Shown: piece by piece, positions 42,877 to 53,976 of the stretch | How positions within the stretch are numbered: the first letter of the stretch is position 1 | Layout: each line of letters opens with the position of its first letter | Assembly: GCA_965242775.1 (NCBI GenBank) | Contig: CBDETI010000034.1 | Coordinates: 186,001-250,000 of the forward strand | DNA from: JAWPMT01 sp965242775 | GTDB lineage: Bacteria > Bacteroidota > Bacteroidia > Cytophagales > Cyclobacteriaceae | Reading direction: 5' to 3' | DNA length: 64,000 nt | Notes under the pieces: model-generated | Databases searched by the model: none | What the model was told of the DNA's origin: nothing | The model's input: the letters and a program-made list of their open reading frames with translations, nothing else | Made by a program: the position numbers and the translations under genes

Positions 42877-44406
42877 ATGGTCAATTTTAACTATTTCATA
42901 CTCCCAATTGCGCTGCTGGAATTCACGTTAGTCTCCGGGCAAACGGATATCCAAAAGGCTACCTCTTCAAGCCCAATTGCTGAACAAAAACAGTCACTGC
43001 TGGAGGCTCACAGTAATCTTACCAGAAAGAACGATTCCTTTTTGACAGGTAACCGTGAAAAGATATTCAGTCCGGACTTGGAGCGATTTGACTTGATGAT
43101 TGATTCGTTGGAGCAAACCGTGCAGCAACTGGTCAAGAAGTACGAAGGGAATTTTGAAGAAATAGATTCGCAAACAATTGATAGCCTGTTGACTGAAACA
43201 AAATTCAAACACAGACGATATCGGCTACTGTATCCGAATAACTATCATCGTTTCTCGGGTTTTAGTAAGAAAGCAACCGTTTCCAGTGACTATTTCGAAA
43301 ATGTAATGAAGGGCAGTTTTAATAACCCATCCTTACTGCAGTTCAAAGAGTATCGAAAGTGCATGAATTATTACTTTGACATTCTTTCTGCCGGAGAATA
43401 CAAGTTTTCACACCTGGAATATGTTCCTGTAAAGCGTTTGGATAACCGTTATGATGCCATCGTTGACCTGGATGCGCATCAGCGTATAAAGGATTTTTTC
43501 ATCAAAGAGCATTTTACTTCCAATATCTGGACCTATCGTGTCGAGGCCTTTGATTACGCCTTCGCGAAAGCTTTGGATGATGTAAAAAACCAGGTTTATG
43601 TAAAGGAAATTAAGGATACCTACAAAATGGGTAAAGACAGAAGGAATGATGCCAGCGAAATAAAAGTTTACAAAACTGTAAATGGCATCACGCTTAATGC
43701 TCATATTTTCTACCCGGAAAATCACGATAAAAGTCAGGCAAAACCTGCGCATCTGTTTTTTCATGGCGGTGGTTGGGCAATTGGACTCCCTGAGTGGAGC
43801 TATGGCGCTTGTAAGGGTTCCGCAGAAGAAGGAAGAGTTGCTATCACCTTCGATTATCGTCTTAGGAATATCCACGGTACAGATGTGAAAGCTTCGGTAA
43901 GTGATGCGCTTGCTGCGATAGCTTGGGTAAGAGAAAATGCGAAGGAATTAGGCATTGACCCAAACAAGATTTTGGCAGATGGTTTTTCTTCAGGTGCACA
44001 TTTAGCCCTGGTTTCGACCATGATTGAAAACCCTGAAGACTTTGGAGTGACTTCAAAATATAGTTCAAAACCTGATGCCATAATTCTGGGTTCTTGCCCA
44101 TACGACATTGCAGGCAGAGATGTTTACAACATCAATTACGACACAAGAACCATCTCACCACTTTATCTTATTCAGGAAAACCTCCCACCAATTCTCGCCT
44201 TCCATGGTGAGAACGATGATATGGTTGAATTTTCTGAATTTGAAAAATTCAGGGATGCTATTCAAAAAACCAAGAACAGTTTCACCTCTAGTTCCTATGC
44301 GGGTGCAGGACATTTTTATTTTCTAGGAAGCTCTCAAAAGGATTCGGATGAAAGAAGAAGGCTTAGGGAAGAATTTTTGCTAAAAAATGGTTTCAAATTA
44401 GAATAA
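42877..44406 (+). CDS. secreted alpha/beta hydrolase (hormone-sensitive-lipase-like)
   Basis: The protein has 509 residues with a short signal sequence (MVNFNYFILPIALLEFTLVSG). The N-terminal ~260 residues are helical. The hydrolase part has the oxyanion motif FFHGGGWAIG, the nucleophile GFSSGAHLALV, and GAGHFYFLG with the likely catalytic His. These mark the HSL/esterase-lipase group. No operon partner; the 256-bp gap before it contains no gene. Confidence 0.8.
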   Translation: MVNFNYFILPIALLEFTLVSGQTDIQKATSSSPIAEQKQSLLEAHSNLTRKNDSFLTGNREKIFSPDLERFDLMIDSLEQTVQQLVKKYEGNFEEIDSQTIDSLLTETKFKHRRYRLLYPNNYHRFSGFSKKATVSSDYFENVMKGSFNNPSLLQFKEYRKCMNYYFDILSAGEYKFSHLEYVPVKRLDNRYDAIVDLDAHQRIKDFFIKEHFTSNIWTYRVEAFDYAFAKALDDVKNQVYVKEIKDTYKMGKDRRNDASEIKVYKTVNGITLNAHIFYPENHDKSQAKPAHLFFHGGGWAIGLPEWSYGACKGSAEEGRVAITFDYRLRNIHGTDVKASVSDALAAIAWVRENAKELGIDPNKILADGFSSGAHLALVSTMIENPEDFGVTSKYSSKPDAIILGSCPYDIAGRDVYNINYDTRTISPLYLIQENLPPILAFHGENDDMVEFSEFEKFRDAIQKTKNSFTSSSYAGAGHFYFLGSSQKDSDERRRLREEFLLKNGFKLE

Positions 44407-44910
44407 CACTCACAGAGAACAAGCGCCCGCACGGATGTCCGGACTTCACCGCACCGGCAGGACAGAGCCTATATCCGGGCTGGAATCTATTATTTAGAGC
44501 TTACTCAGCAAAACAAGAAATGGGTTGAGCGACTTATAATTAAATAACTGTGTGAAATATCAGCCAGACTATTCCTTATCCTCCAGCTGGAATATCTCAT
44601 TAACACTGATTTCAAATACTCTTGATTAAGCGTAATGCCAAAACAGTTGATGGTCCATATTTACCTAACTCCATTGAATTATACTTTGTACACATCCTAC
44701 GCGGCCACCCCATACCGCGCGCGGTAGACTTTCACGGCTTTGGCGATATCCACAAGTGAGCGTCGGGCCGCGCAGGCACAAGCACTTTAGCTAGACGTTT
44801 TATTTCATGCCGTCCTGCCAATAATAAGTCTGTGGAGAAAATTCAAATTCAAAGCCACCTGGAATGAGTTCTGAGCACGGAATAAAAAAGATTATATTTT
44901 TAGTATCTAA
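44407..44910. other. non-coding stretch with attC-like ends
   Basis: The left end (GAACAAGCGCCCGCACGGAT at 44417) resembles the 5' arm of site 10, and the right part (ACTTTAGCTAGACGTTTTAT, core at 44796) is a worn 3' arm. Between them is AT-rich sequence and a GC palindrome ACCGCGCGCGGT near 44718. No open frame looks real; it is probably an emptied cassette. Confidence 0.45.
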
Positions 44911-47121
44911 ATGAAAAGACTAGCGCTAATTCTAATTCTTGAAGGACTATTCTTCGCTGCCTATTCTCAGGAAGCGGAAATATTCAGACCGGATTCAACT
45001 AAATTGGAATTGACGGCTATTGAAACGAAATCAATCATAAAAATAGATGGTGTTTTAGATGAAACTGCTTGGTCGGAAGTACCAAAATCGCCATCGTTCA
45101 CGCAAGTAGACCCCAATCAAAAAGCACAGCCCAGCCAAGACACTGATGTCAAAGTACTTTTTGATGACAGGATGCTGTACTTCGGGATTTTTTGTAAGGA
45201 TTCTTTAGGCAAGTCAGCTATAAGAGCAACAGATTTTAAGCGTGATTTTGACCATAGGACTCATGACTTAATCAATATCAATCTTGATGCTTTTAACTCT
45301 GAACGAAATGCCATGACATTTGCTGTCAACCCGTATGGCGTACAAAGGGATTATCTTTCATTTGACGCTTTGTACTATGATGTCGATTGGGATGCCATTT
45401 GGCAAGTGCGAACTTCAATTACAGAAAATGGTTGGATAGCGGAAATAGCTATCCCATGGAAAACTATTCGTTATCCGCATCTGGATCATGAAAATCAACA
45501 ATGGGGAATTCAGATATATCGAAACCGCCGTATTGTGAACGAAATATCAGCCTTCTCCCCGTTTCCACAGACATACCCTTCAGCAAGAATGGAGTATGCT
45601 GGGTTATTAAAAGATATTAAGCCTCCTCCTCCTGCAAAAACAAATATTAGAATTCAACCATACGCACTAACATCAGTAGAAAAATATAGATCAGATGCCT
45701 CGGAAGACGAAGAAGATCTAAATACTAAGGTTGGCGGAGAAGTTAAATGGGCAGTTTCATCAAATGATGTATTGGACTTAACCTTTAATACTGATTTTGC
45801 CCAGGCAGATGTTGATAGACAAATCAACAATACTAGTCGTTTCTCTGTTTTCTTTCCGGAGAGAAGACAGTTTTTCCTCGAAAATGCATCGTTATTTGGA
45901 ATTAATGTAAACAGGCGAACAGGTGACGAAGGTGCTATTCACATTCAACCATTTTTTAGCCGTAGAATAGGATTAGACGAAGAGAGCAAACCAATTCCAA
46001 TTGTTGCTGGCGCGAGATTCGTTCATGGCTCAGCAACAACAAATTATGGGGGTATTGCAATTAGGCAAGAAGGAGATTCTCTCACTTCAGCTACTAATTT
46101 CATTGTTGGTAGATATTCGAAAAACTTCGGAATGCAAAATAGAGTTGGCGGATTATTGACAATCAAAAATCAACCAGAAAAATCAAATATTACGCTCACT
46201 ACAGATGGGTTTTTCAGACTTAATGAGATACATTCCCTGAATACATTGGTCAGTTACTCACAAGATTCTAACACAGCAGAAAAAGGCCTCTCAGCCATTG
46301 GTCAATACTATTATAACACGAACAAATGGATTGGTTGGTGGACTCAATCAATAATAACAAAAAGCTATAATCCAGAAATGGGTTTTATTTCCAGGCAAGA
46401 TGTAATCGGGACGACTCCAGGAGTGATACGAACTTTTAGAGGCAAGAAATTACCCTTCAAAAAATGGATTCGGGCATTTGAACCAAGTGTTGCCTTACAG
46501 TTCTTTCATCAAGCGTCAACTGGTGATTTAATAGAACAAAAGTTTGTATTAAACCCGTTTTATTTGAATTTACAAAATGGAGGATATATCGGATACGGAT
46601 TAAATGCCAACTATCAAAATCTAAAAGAATCATTTATTCCGTTAGAGGTCGAAATTATACCTGGCGAATATGATTATCTAAGACACTTCTTCCTGGCCAG
46701 TACAGATCCATCAAAGAAAATAAGCGTGTCTGGATTTGTAGATTGGGGCAACTATTTTGATGGTAGTTTGTCCTCCTTAGATCTTACCTTCAGGTTTGTT
46801 CCAATTCCACATATTTCTTTAGCTACTAGATACAATAGAATCGGTTTCTCTAAGGTTGGTGTTGACCAGACATCTAAAAGAGTTGATTTGTATTCGATTG
46901 AGGGACGATTTGCAATAAATCCAAGAATTCGACTAACAGGGGTATATCAGAAAAATTCAGAAAATGATTTAAAAAACACCAATGTACGGTTTTCATGGGA
47001 ATACCAACCCATGTCTTATGTTTATTTGGTATACAACGAACGCGCCTTTACAGATGACCCTCAGGAGCAACAATCGGAGCAACAAGGGATTTTAAAATTG
47101 AGTTATGTAAAGCAGTTTTAA
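44911..47121 (+). CDS. secreted DUF5916 protein with CBM9-like N-terminal domain
   Basis: The protein has 736 residues with a signal peptide (about 1-19). The N-terminal domain (about 35-215) is CBM9-like: IDGVLDETAWSEVP, VKVLFDDRMLYFGIFCKD, and WIAEIAIPWKTIRY. The rest (about 235-736) matches DUF5916, with FFPERRQFFLENASLFG as a clear block and strand-rich repeats suggesting an outer-membrane barrel. It is widespread in Bacteroidota, with unknown function. It is followed by a convergent two-component pair. Confidence 0.88.
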   Translation: MKRLALILILEGLFFAAYSQEAEIFRPDSTKLELTAIETKSIIKIDGVLDETAWSEVPKSPSFTQVDPNQKAQPSQDTDVKVLFDDRMLYFGIFCKDSLGKSAIRATDFKRDFDHRTHDLININLDAFNSERNAMTFAVNPYGVQRDYLSFDALYYDVDWDAIWQVRTSITENGWIAEIAIPWKTIRYPHLDHENQQWGIQIYRNRRIVNEISAFSPFPQTYPSARMEYAGLLKDIKPPPPAKTNIRIQPYALTSVEKYRSDASEDEEDLNTKVGGEVKWAVSSNDVLDLTFNTDFAQADVDRQINNTSRFSVFFPERRQFFLENASLFGINVNRRTGDEGAIHIQPFFSRRIGLDEESKPIPIVAGARFVHGSATTNYGGIAIRQEGDSLTSATNFIVGRYSKNFGMQNRVGGLLTIKNQPEKSNITLTTDGFFRLNEIHSLNTLVSYSQDSNTAEKGLSAIGQYYYNTNKWIGWWTQSIITKSYNPEMGFISRQDVIGTTPGVIRTFRGKKLPFKKWIRAFEPSVALQFFHQASTGDLIEQKFVLNPFYLNLQNGGYIGYGLNANYQNLKESFIPLEVEIIPGEYDYLRHFFLASTDPSKKISVSGFVDWGNYFDGSLSSLDLTFRFVPIPHISLATRYNRIGFSKVGVDQTSKRVDLYSIEGRFAINPRIRLTGVYQKNSENDLKNTNVRFSWEYQPMSYVYLVYNERAFTDDPQEQQSEQQGILKLSYVKQF

Positions 47122-47174
47122 ATAGATAGCTGAGTCCGAACTCGCATTAGTAGCACACAAACCAAATCGCCATT

Positions 47175-47870
47175 TTAAGATTTCCCTAGAGCTTCCAACT
47201 TCTTGCTAACCGAAACCTTATACATGGCACTGATCGGGACTTTATTGTTTTCAATTAACAAATGTGTTCTGGTTGCTTTTGTAACTCTATCCAAGTTTGC
47301 AATGTATGATTTATGTGTACGTTCAAAGCTGTTGGGTAACTGGGTGGAAATATTGATCAGCGTTTCGGGGATAAGGTACATTCTCGGATCAGTGAAAATC
47401 TTCAAATAATTTCCAAAACTTTGAATGTACAGAATGGATCTAAATGAAATATTAACAGGTAGTCCATCATATTTTATCTGAAGCTCTTCACTTCCCCTAT
47501 TCTTTTGAGGCTGCGTTATTATTGACGCTGAAACTTTGTTTATCGCTTTCAAAAAGCGTTCGATTTTTATCGGCTTTAATAAATAATCTACGACGCCATA
47601 GTTATAACTTTCCAGTGCGTACTCCGAATAAGCTGTTGTCAAAATAACTTTCGGGGGGGTTATCATAGAACGCAAAACCTCCATGCCGTTAAGCTCAGGC
47701 ATTTCTATGTCCAAAAAGATGAGATCAAGATCATGTTTCCGCGTGTAGTTGATAAATTCAAGAGGATTCCCCGTGCTGAGTGCGATTTCTAAGTTGTCAA
47801 TTTTAGCGCAATAGTCTTCCAACACTTCCCGTGCCAGTACTTCGTCATCTATAATTCCAACTTTAAACAT
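47175..47870 (-). CDS. LytTR-type response regulator
   Basis: The protein has 231 residues. The receiver domain has the acidic pair D8/D9, phospho-acceptor D54 (DLIFLDIEMPELNG) and TTAYSEYALE, followed by a LytTR DNA-binding domain (SFRSILYIQSFGNYLKIF, SFERTHKSYIANL). It starts within the end of the kinase gene (8-base overlap), so the two form one operon. Targets unknown. Confidence 0.92.
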   Translation of the reverse strand: MFKVGIIDDEVLAREVLEDYCAKIDNLEIALSTGNPLEFINYTRKHDLDLIFLDIEMPELNGMEVLRSMITPPKVILTTAYSEYALESYNYGVVDYLLKPIKIERFLKAINKVSASIITQPQKNRGSEELQIKYDGLPVNISFRSILYIQSFGNYLKIFTDPRMYLIPETLINISTQLPNSFERTHKSYIANLDRVTKATRTHLLIENNKVPISAMYKVSVSKKLEALGKS

Positions 47871-48882
47871 CAGCGGTCTTTATTGATCTTGAAACTGCTA
47901 AATCAATAGATAATTGCACTTCGTAATGTTCTTCTTTATCATCAATTTTCAAAACATGGCCATTAGGATATAACAGCTTTAACCGTCTTCTCACATTTTC
48001 AAGACCAAGCCCCATTTTTGTCAATGAAGAACCCTTTTGTGGCTTCGAATTGGCCACACCGAAATTTAGTGTAGCACCTTTTATAGTTGCAGCAATATCA
48101 ATGGTACTCTGTTCATTTGTGCTTTGAACACCATGTTTAACGGCATTTTCAACGAATGGGATGAGTATCATTGGCGCAATTCGCAAGTCCAATAGATCCC
48201 CTTTAATTGCAAATTCAATGGTACACCGTTTACCAAGCCTTTTTTCTTCTAGTAGCAAATAATTCTCTAAAAACTCAAGCTCTTCTTTTAATAAGACGGT
48301 CTCCTTTTTAGAACTTTCCAATTGATACCTCATCAATTCTGAAAGCTGCATAACAAGATCCGGCGTTTCTGACGATTGCTGCCTGGAAAGTGAATAAATA
48401 CTATTTAACGCATTAAACAGAAAGTGCGGGTTCACTTGCTCCCTTAAATAGTTCAATTCCGTCTCCTTTTGCAATTTTTCTTTCTCATCGTTTTCCCTTC
48501 GAAACATGATATTCCTTCTCAAGAAGAAAGCTGCCATCCCGGTTCCCGTGGTATAAACAAGAAAGTACAGCATTTTAGCCACCTCCGACCAACTGACTTG
48601 AGGATAGATCTTTAAATAAGCCCCAAACAAAAGACTACCAATAAGCAGCGGTACGTATAAAAAATACCTTTTCTTATCAAAAAGATAGGGGATCAAAACA
48701 AAGTGATTTATCCAGATAACCACCATGATGGAAATGGCATAATGAAGACCCCATAAAAAAAACATGAAAGGTTCATCATATCGATCCCTGAAGGTCCATC
48801 CACTTAATAGCTCAAGGATAAGCACCAGTACAAAGGCACCTACATTCATGAATATCGTATTCTTTAGTGATTTCTTAAACAT
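47863..48882 (-). CDS. LytS/YehU-type membrane sensor histidine kinase
   Basis: The protein has 339 residues. Four membrane helices (about 10-125) are followed by a short coiled coil and the His_kinase box EQVNPHFLFNALNSIYSLS, then an ATPase domain with PFVENAVKHG and GLGLENVRRRL. It pairs with the LytTR regulator. The signal sensed is unknown. Confidence 0.92.
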   Translation of the reverse strand: MFKKSLKNTIFMNVGAFVLVLILELLSGWTFRDRYDEPFMFFLWGLHYAISIMVVIWINHFVLIPYLFDKKRYFLYVPLLIGSLLFGAYLKIYPQVSWSEVAKMLYFLVYTTGTGMAAFFLRRNIMFRRENDEKEKLQKETELNYLREQVNPHFLFNALNSIYSLSRQQSSETPDLVMQLSELMRYQLESSKKETVLLKEELEFLENYLLLEEKRLGKRCTIEFAIKGDLLDLRIAPMILIPFVENAVKHGVQSTNEQSTIDIAATIKGATLNFGVANSKPQKGSSLTKMGLGLENVRRRLKLLYPNGHVLKIDDKEEHYEVQLSIDLAVSRSIKTADV

Positions 48883-49066
48883 GTATCCATTTGAATATCA
48901 GATAAATATATCGCTTGCATGTAGGAATGATCGCGATTATTGGACGAATGCATGGTATCAATGACGAAATGATTTCATCACATAATTCTTGGGTTTATCC
49001 TGTTAATGAATTTATGCATTGAATAGACAATACATTTATTCCACACTTACAGGATGTTAAAGAATT

Positions 49067-49981
49067 ATGAGAAGAAAAATGGGTCTACTGTTTTTGATAC
49101 TTGTATTGACAATGGTTTTCAATGCTTGTAACTCCGAAGAGCAGAAATTAAATGATCCTGATTTCCCTCCGTTGGAAAACCGCTACTTTGGACAAAAGCT
49201 ACCAGGTTTAATTCCCGAAGTTTTTGCTCCTAATATTCTTTCTCCAGAGGGGAGTTTTGAAGGTGGCAGGTTTTCACAAGATATGAGAGAATTCTACTTC
49301 ACCAGAAAAAATGGGAAGTATAAAGAACGTACATTTTTTGTTATTCGGTATGAAAATAATAGTTGGGGGCAGGAATCTGAGACCGATATAAAATGGCCAA
49401 AATTCTCTGAGGATGGCAATACGATGTACGTTGGAAAGCAGTACAGGGAACGAACCGACTCAGGATGGTCGGAACTCAAAAGTCAGGGTGAATTTCTAAA
49501 AGACCAGGCGCACGGTATGTCGATTTCATATAATGGAACCTATTATTTCGCTGTTTACAAAAAAGAAGATAAGGGCATAAACGGCGCTATTCATTATTCT
49601 CGCCTTATCAACGGCGAACATGAAAGTCCGGTAAGAATGAGTGCCGAGATTAATACTGGAAATTACATTGCTCACCCCTTTATTGCGCCAGATGAATCGT
49701 ACTTAATCTGGGACGTGAGGCGAGAAGACGGACACGGACTGGCAGATCTCTATATCAGTTTTAAACAGAAAGATAAAGATGACTGGTCATCCGCGGTGAA
49801 TATGGGCTCCACAATTAATACTGAACTGCAAGAAAGCGCACCAATGGTGTCACAAGACGGGAAATATTTTTTTTTCACGAGGGGAGAGTGGAAAGTAAAA
49901 GAAGATGGAAATCGTAATTACGTAGGAAAAAAATATTGGGTGGACGCTGAGGTGATTGAGAACCTGAGGCCGAAACTATAA
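49067..49981 (+). CDS. lipoprotein with PD40/TolB-like beta-propeller repeats
   Basis: The protein has 304 residues with a lipoprotein signal (lipobox FNAC, Cys21). The repeats SFEGGRFSQDMREFYFTRK, IKWPKFSEDGNTMYVGKQ, AHPFIAPDESYLIWDV and SAPMVSQDGKYFFFTRG are PD40-type strands of a beta-propeller. It could bind a ligand or partner at the outer membrane. The 184-bp gap upstream separates it from the divergent kinase operon. Confidence 0.75.
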   Translation: MRRKMGLLFLILVLTMVFNACNSEEQKLNDPDFPPLENRYFGQKLPGLIPEVFAPNILSPEGSFEGGRFSQDMREFYFTRKNGKYKERTFFVIRYENNSWGQESETDIKWPKFSEDGNTMYVGKQYRERTDSGWSELKSQGEFLKDQAHGMSISYNGTYYFAVYKKEDKGINGAIHYSRLINGEHESPVRMSAEINTGNYIAHPFIAPDESYLIWDVRREDGHGLADLYISFKQKDKDDWSSAVNMGSTINTELQESAPMVSQDGKYFFFTRGEWKVKEDGNRNYVGKKYWVDAEVIENLRPKL

Positions 49982-50026
49982 TCCATATCAAACAGCAACA
50001 AACACAATATCTAAAAGGGAAAAATC

Positions 50027-51179
50027 ATGAAAACAGCGAAACTATTACTAATGACAGGTCTCATTTCTATCAATGCAGTCTTTGCCCAAGAAAGTATCGA
50101 AAGGGATCCTGAAATCACTGGTTTGACACAGCATAGTGAACCAGCGGTTACCTTAGGCAAAATAGCCTCTCTTCAGTCAAAAGTCTTAAGCAAAACCGTT
50201 CCACTATCCATCCATCTACCTGAGAACTACGATAGTTCCAGGAAAACCTATCCGGTGTTTTACATGTTGGGTTCTGATTACCGAGCTCGGTTCGCCATGT
50301 TAGCTGGTACACTCGACTACATGGGTGAGGGACAAATTCCTGAGATGATACTCATTGGCGTGGATCTACCCGAAGGAAATGGTATTTTGTTGCCGACAAG
50401 GGACAATCACGACACTACCATTCCGGATAATTATTTGACCTTTTTTGAGACTGAGCTGATGCCGCACGTGGAAAGTCAATACCGGACGGCTCCGTTCAAA
50501 GTGCTCTATGGCGCGTCTAACAGTGGTTTTTTCACTGTGTACGCGCTCCTCAACAAACCCCTTCTCTTCAATGGTTACTTCGCAAGCAGCCCATCCATTA
50601 TGCACATACCCACCGTGCTTCAGCAAAAAATAAAATCAGGCCCGTTAAAAACGCTCACGGAAAACAGATCGCTACACATCATTTAACAGCGACGATGAGG
50701 GATTAACAGATATTGTTTCTGAATTCTCGCGTGTTGTGACAGACCATAAACCAGAGAACTTTACCTACAAGGTAGATGAATTGGTGAACCAGGGTCATGT
50801 GCCAGCGATGGATTTCACACAATTCCTTCTCGCCCTATATCCGGACTTTAATCCCTACGAAAACCTGGATTCCCTGGATAAAGTGATAGCACATTTCGAT
50901 ATGTTGTCAAAACGATACGGGTATGAAATCAAGCCACCCATATCGGTCTTAATGGACCTTGGTTTTGACAATATAATAAGTGAGGATTTAGATGTCGCAG
51001 AAGAAATTTATGAATTTTCCCTACAAATGTATCCAGATGGTAAGCTATTATATGTGGGTATGGGAGTTGTACGCAGAAATCAAGGTCAGCTAGCAAATGC
51101 AAAGGTTATGTTTGAGAAAGCATTGACAATTGATCCTGATTTTGCACTTGCCAAAAGGTGGCTAAAAAGACTCGAGTAA
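50027..51179 (+). pseudogene. secreted esterase with C-terminal TPR, frameshifted
   Basis: The first frame (50027-50686) has a signal peptide (ending FAQ), VFYMLGSDYRARFAML and the nucleophile GASNSGFF. It ends ENRSLHII just after LKTLTENRS. In the +1 frame, FNSDDEGLTDIVSEFSRVVTDH follows at once and the reading continues to 51179 with DEL and a TPR-like end (ANAKVMFEKALTIDPDFALAKRW). One extra base near 50683 (ATCATTTAAC) explains the break. The intact gene would encode about 383 residues, very like the next esterase (51573) in layout. Confidence 0.8.
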
Positions 51180-51281
51180 CGACATCTGGTAATATTCAAG
51201 AGTCAAATTCTACCAGATACCCAGTTGGCTTTTGGGTCAGGCATTCGGGCATCGATGAATTTTGACACACTTACACACTTG

Positions 51282-51393
51282 GTAACAAACGCTAAAATGA
51301 ATATACACGGGAGTTGATCAGCACGGTAATACAGATAGCGTATTTCGATCTGTTTAGCATCTCTATTCCATACTCATTTTACTTGGGCATTGA
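51282..51393 (+). repeat. attC-like site (short form, class A, degenerate core)
   Basis: GTAACAAACGCTAAAATGA pairs with TCATTTTACTTGGGCATTGA; the 3' core is ATTGA instead of GTTA. Length is 112 bp. Confidence 0.7.
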
Positions 51394-51572
51394 CCCGCTG
51401 ACAAGTGAGCTGCTCTGGCAACACGGGCTTGATCCGATCATGCCCTAGCCTTCTATCACTTCAACAAGAACTGACTGGAAAAAGTGACAAACAATATGGA
51501 GCAGATTCACTATTTTGGCGGAAATTAAAAACCCCACCACGCGCTTTATGGACTTTAAATACAATAAACGCG

Positions 51573-52754
51573 ATGAATGTTACATCAAAACTATTAATCC
51601 TGTGGGTGCTTGTGGCTTTTTCCATTCAAGAAGGAAGTAGTCAATCTAGAGATATTGTTGCAGGCAAAGCCTACGAAATTCATTCAACACTTTTGGATGA
51701 GGACCGTGAATTGCAAATTGGTTTACCTTGGAATTACGAGTCTTCATCCTGTTCGTATCCCGTATTATACATACTGGATGGGTGGGACTATTCCTTTAAG
51801 TTTACTCAGGCTGTCGTCGAATTCCTGGTTGAAAATTCCAGGATTCCGGAAATGATTGTTGTGGGTGTCAATAATACAAACAGAGATAGAGATTTTACAC
51901 CTACCGAATTCAACGAGACATCAACCGGTGAATTTGCTGAGTATAATCAAAGTGGAGGAGCTGAGAATTTTATCAGATTTCTGGAAGAAGAACTAAAATC
52001 CCACATTGATACAACCTACAGGACGCTTGAATTCGAAATCATAGTTGGACACTCTTTGGGAGGACTCTTAACTTCTTATATGATGCTCGAAAGACCAAGT
52101 TTGTTCAATGCTTACATTCACCTAAGCCCAAGCATCTGGTGGGACAATAAGCTGTTAGTCAATCAATCGGAACGCAACTTAAAAAAATGGAAATCCGGCA
52201 ATCCCACTTTTGTGTACTATGGGTATGAGCTTGAAAGAGATTCAACATCGATTCATCAGGAAAGTACCGAAGAACTGATAATGAAAATAAAAGAACATCA
52301 ACCCCAATCAATGGTGCTAAAAACGGGCTTTAAGCCGGAAGAAACACATAACTCTTTAGTATTGAGGTCCACCTATGAAGCTTTAGAATTTATTTTCGAA
52401 AGTTATAGTTTACCACATAACGGAGATATTCTGGAGTTGATTGAACCCGAACAGATTAAGCGCCACTTTGAAGCGGCTTCTCAAAACCTGGGGTACCAGG
52501 TTCCGATACCAGAGTGGTACCTCAATAGAACAGCTAGCTTCTATGACTATTATGAAAATTTCTCAATGGCATTAGCTGCTTCTAAGCTGTTTGTTGAGAA
52601 ATATCCGAACTCAGAACTGGCCTACTACAATTTGGGAGAGGCTTACTTTAAACTCGACGACAGAAATAAAGCCATAGAGGCGTTCAAAAAAGTACTAGAT
52701 ATCGCGCCAGGTCATGAAGAAGCCATAAAACGACTAAGCGAACTGAGTAAGTAA
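51573..52754 (+). CDS. secreted esterase with C-terminal TPR
   Basis: The protein has 393 residues from the ATG at 51573, which opens a signal peptide (MNVTSKLLILWVLVAFSIQEG); earlier in-frame starts lie in non-coding sequence. The hydrolase part has VLYILDGWDYSFKF, VVGVNNTNRDRDFTPTEFN and the nucleophile elbow VGHSLGGLLTS, with EETHNSLVLR for the His. A TPR pair (AYYNLGEAYFKLDDRNKAIEAFKKVL) ends the protein. It is the same architecture as the frameshifted gene just before, so the two are probably paralogues. Confidence 0.8.
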   Translation: MNVTSKLLILWVLVAFSIQEGSSQSRDIVAGKAYEIHSTLLDEDRELQIGLPWNYESSSCSYPVLYILDGWDYSFKFTQAVVEFLVENSRIPEMIVVGVNNTNRDRDFTPTEFNETSTGEFAEYNQSGGAENFIRFLEEELKSHIDTTYRTLEFEIIVGHSLGGLLTSYMMLERPSLFNAYIHLSPSIWWDNKLLVNQSERNLKKWKSGNPTFVYYGYELERDSTSIHQESTEELIMKIKEHQPQSMVLKTGFKPEETHNSLVLRSTYEALEFIFESYSLPHNGDILELIEPEQIKRHFEAASQNLGYQVPIPEWYLNRTASFYDYYENFSMALAASKLFVEKYPNSELAYYNLGEAYFKLDDRNKAIEAFKKVLDIAPGHEEAIKRLSELSK

Positions 52755-52755
52755 A

Positions 52756-52985
52756 GCTTGTAACAGGCGGATCTATAAGCGATCATCTGCTGGCCCCCTC
52801 CACTCTTTCGATTAGTGGTGGAGTGGGCAACCTGATTCTGTCGAGCTTTTTCGGCGGGAAGCCCTTGAGGCACTTTTGCAGCGACGGGTAAAAGCGACAA
52901 ATAATATGAAGCAGATTCACTACTTTGGTGGAAACTAAAAAAGTACTGCCACGTACCTTAAGCCATTAGTGCCACAATTGCATTC
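52756..52985 (+). repeat. degenerate long attC-like element
   Basis: The 5' box GTAACAGGCGGATCTATAAG is present, the interior box TTCACTACTTTGGTGG is at 52916, and a worn 3' end CTTAAGCCATTAGTGCC lies near 52962-52978 (ATTAG for GTTAG). The arms pair poorly. Confidence 0.5.
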
Positions 52986-52994
52986 TTATCTTTG

Positions 52995-53976
52995 ATGACC
53001 AAATTTTCACTGACCCTTACGCTTCTTGGCTATCTATTTATCTACAGCAAGAGCATTGCTCAAGGAAACTATCTCGATTACCATTTTGAGAGTAATTGAA
53101 TGCGAAAAGCTAATTGCTGAAGGCAAATCAACTTCGGCAATCGAGGCGTTTGACGCTCTCTTCAATCAATTTGATTTCGTGTTTTTAAGAGATATCAAAG
53201 TTGCCACCGAGCTAAGCACGTTTGAAAAAGATTACGACTCAGGATTAAAATTCGTGGCACTTGGCATGAAGGCGGGCTGGACACTAAAGAAAATCAACAA
53301 AAACGACAACTTGCAATCCTTAAAGGAGCAGCGGGAATGGCCCAAAATCATTTCAGCTTATGATTCACTTCATAAGATCTACTTATCAAGGCTAGACTTT
53401 CAGATGAAAGGAGAAGTCCATGAAATGTTCAAAAAAGATCAGAAAAAAGCATTTGGCGCATTATTTAGAATTGGACAAAAAGCTCAAGACAAGTACGCAG
53501 AAAGAAAATTTGCTCCCCACAGCGAAAAGCAGCTTATACAGCTAGACAGTATTTTAAACCAACAAGGTTATCCGGGAGAACAACTTATTGGAAATGACTT
53601 GTGGGCTTCGGTGATTTTAAGTCATCACAACTCCATCTCACTGAACTACAACGCAAAGGACATGCGGTACAAGCAATTAAGGCCAAAGTTGATGAAAGCC
53701 TTAAGACGTGGGGAAATATCACCCTACGAGTTTGCGCAAATAGAAGATTGGAGAACTGCTGCGCTAACAGGACATGAATCCACATCATTTGGATTCATTG
53801 GAAAGATTCCCAGCCACACTGAATTCAAAACGGTGAATGAAAATCGATCAGCAATTGGTTTAAGAAGTATTGAACTCCGAAATAACCTAATTGATGTTGA
53901 AAAGTCGACAGGGTTGAATTTGTACTTGCCAAAGGGATGGCAACATGGCAAAATCTCGGTTACCAACAATCGATAA
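52995..53976 (+). pseudogene. secreted DUF6624-like protein, frameshifted near the start
   Basis: The ATG at 52995 opens a signal peptide (MTKFSLTLTLLGYLFIYSKS, then IAQ) and GNYLDYHFESN before a stop. In the +1 frame the protein continues ECEKLIAEGKSTSAIEAFDALF through to 53976. Removing one T in AATTGAATG restores a frame of about 326 residues. The C-terminal region (LDSILNQQGYPGEQLIGNDLW, VILSHHNSISL, EWPKIISAYDS) resembles DUF6624 proteins. A later start at 53026 would give an in-frame product but without the signal. Confidence 0.65.
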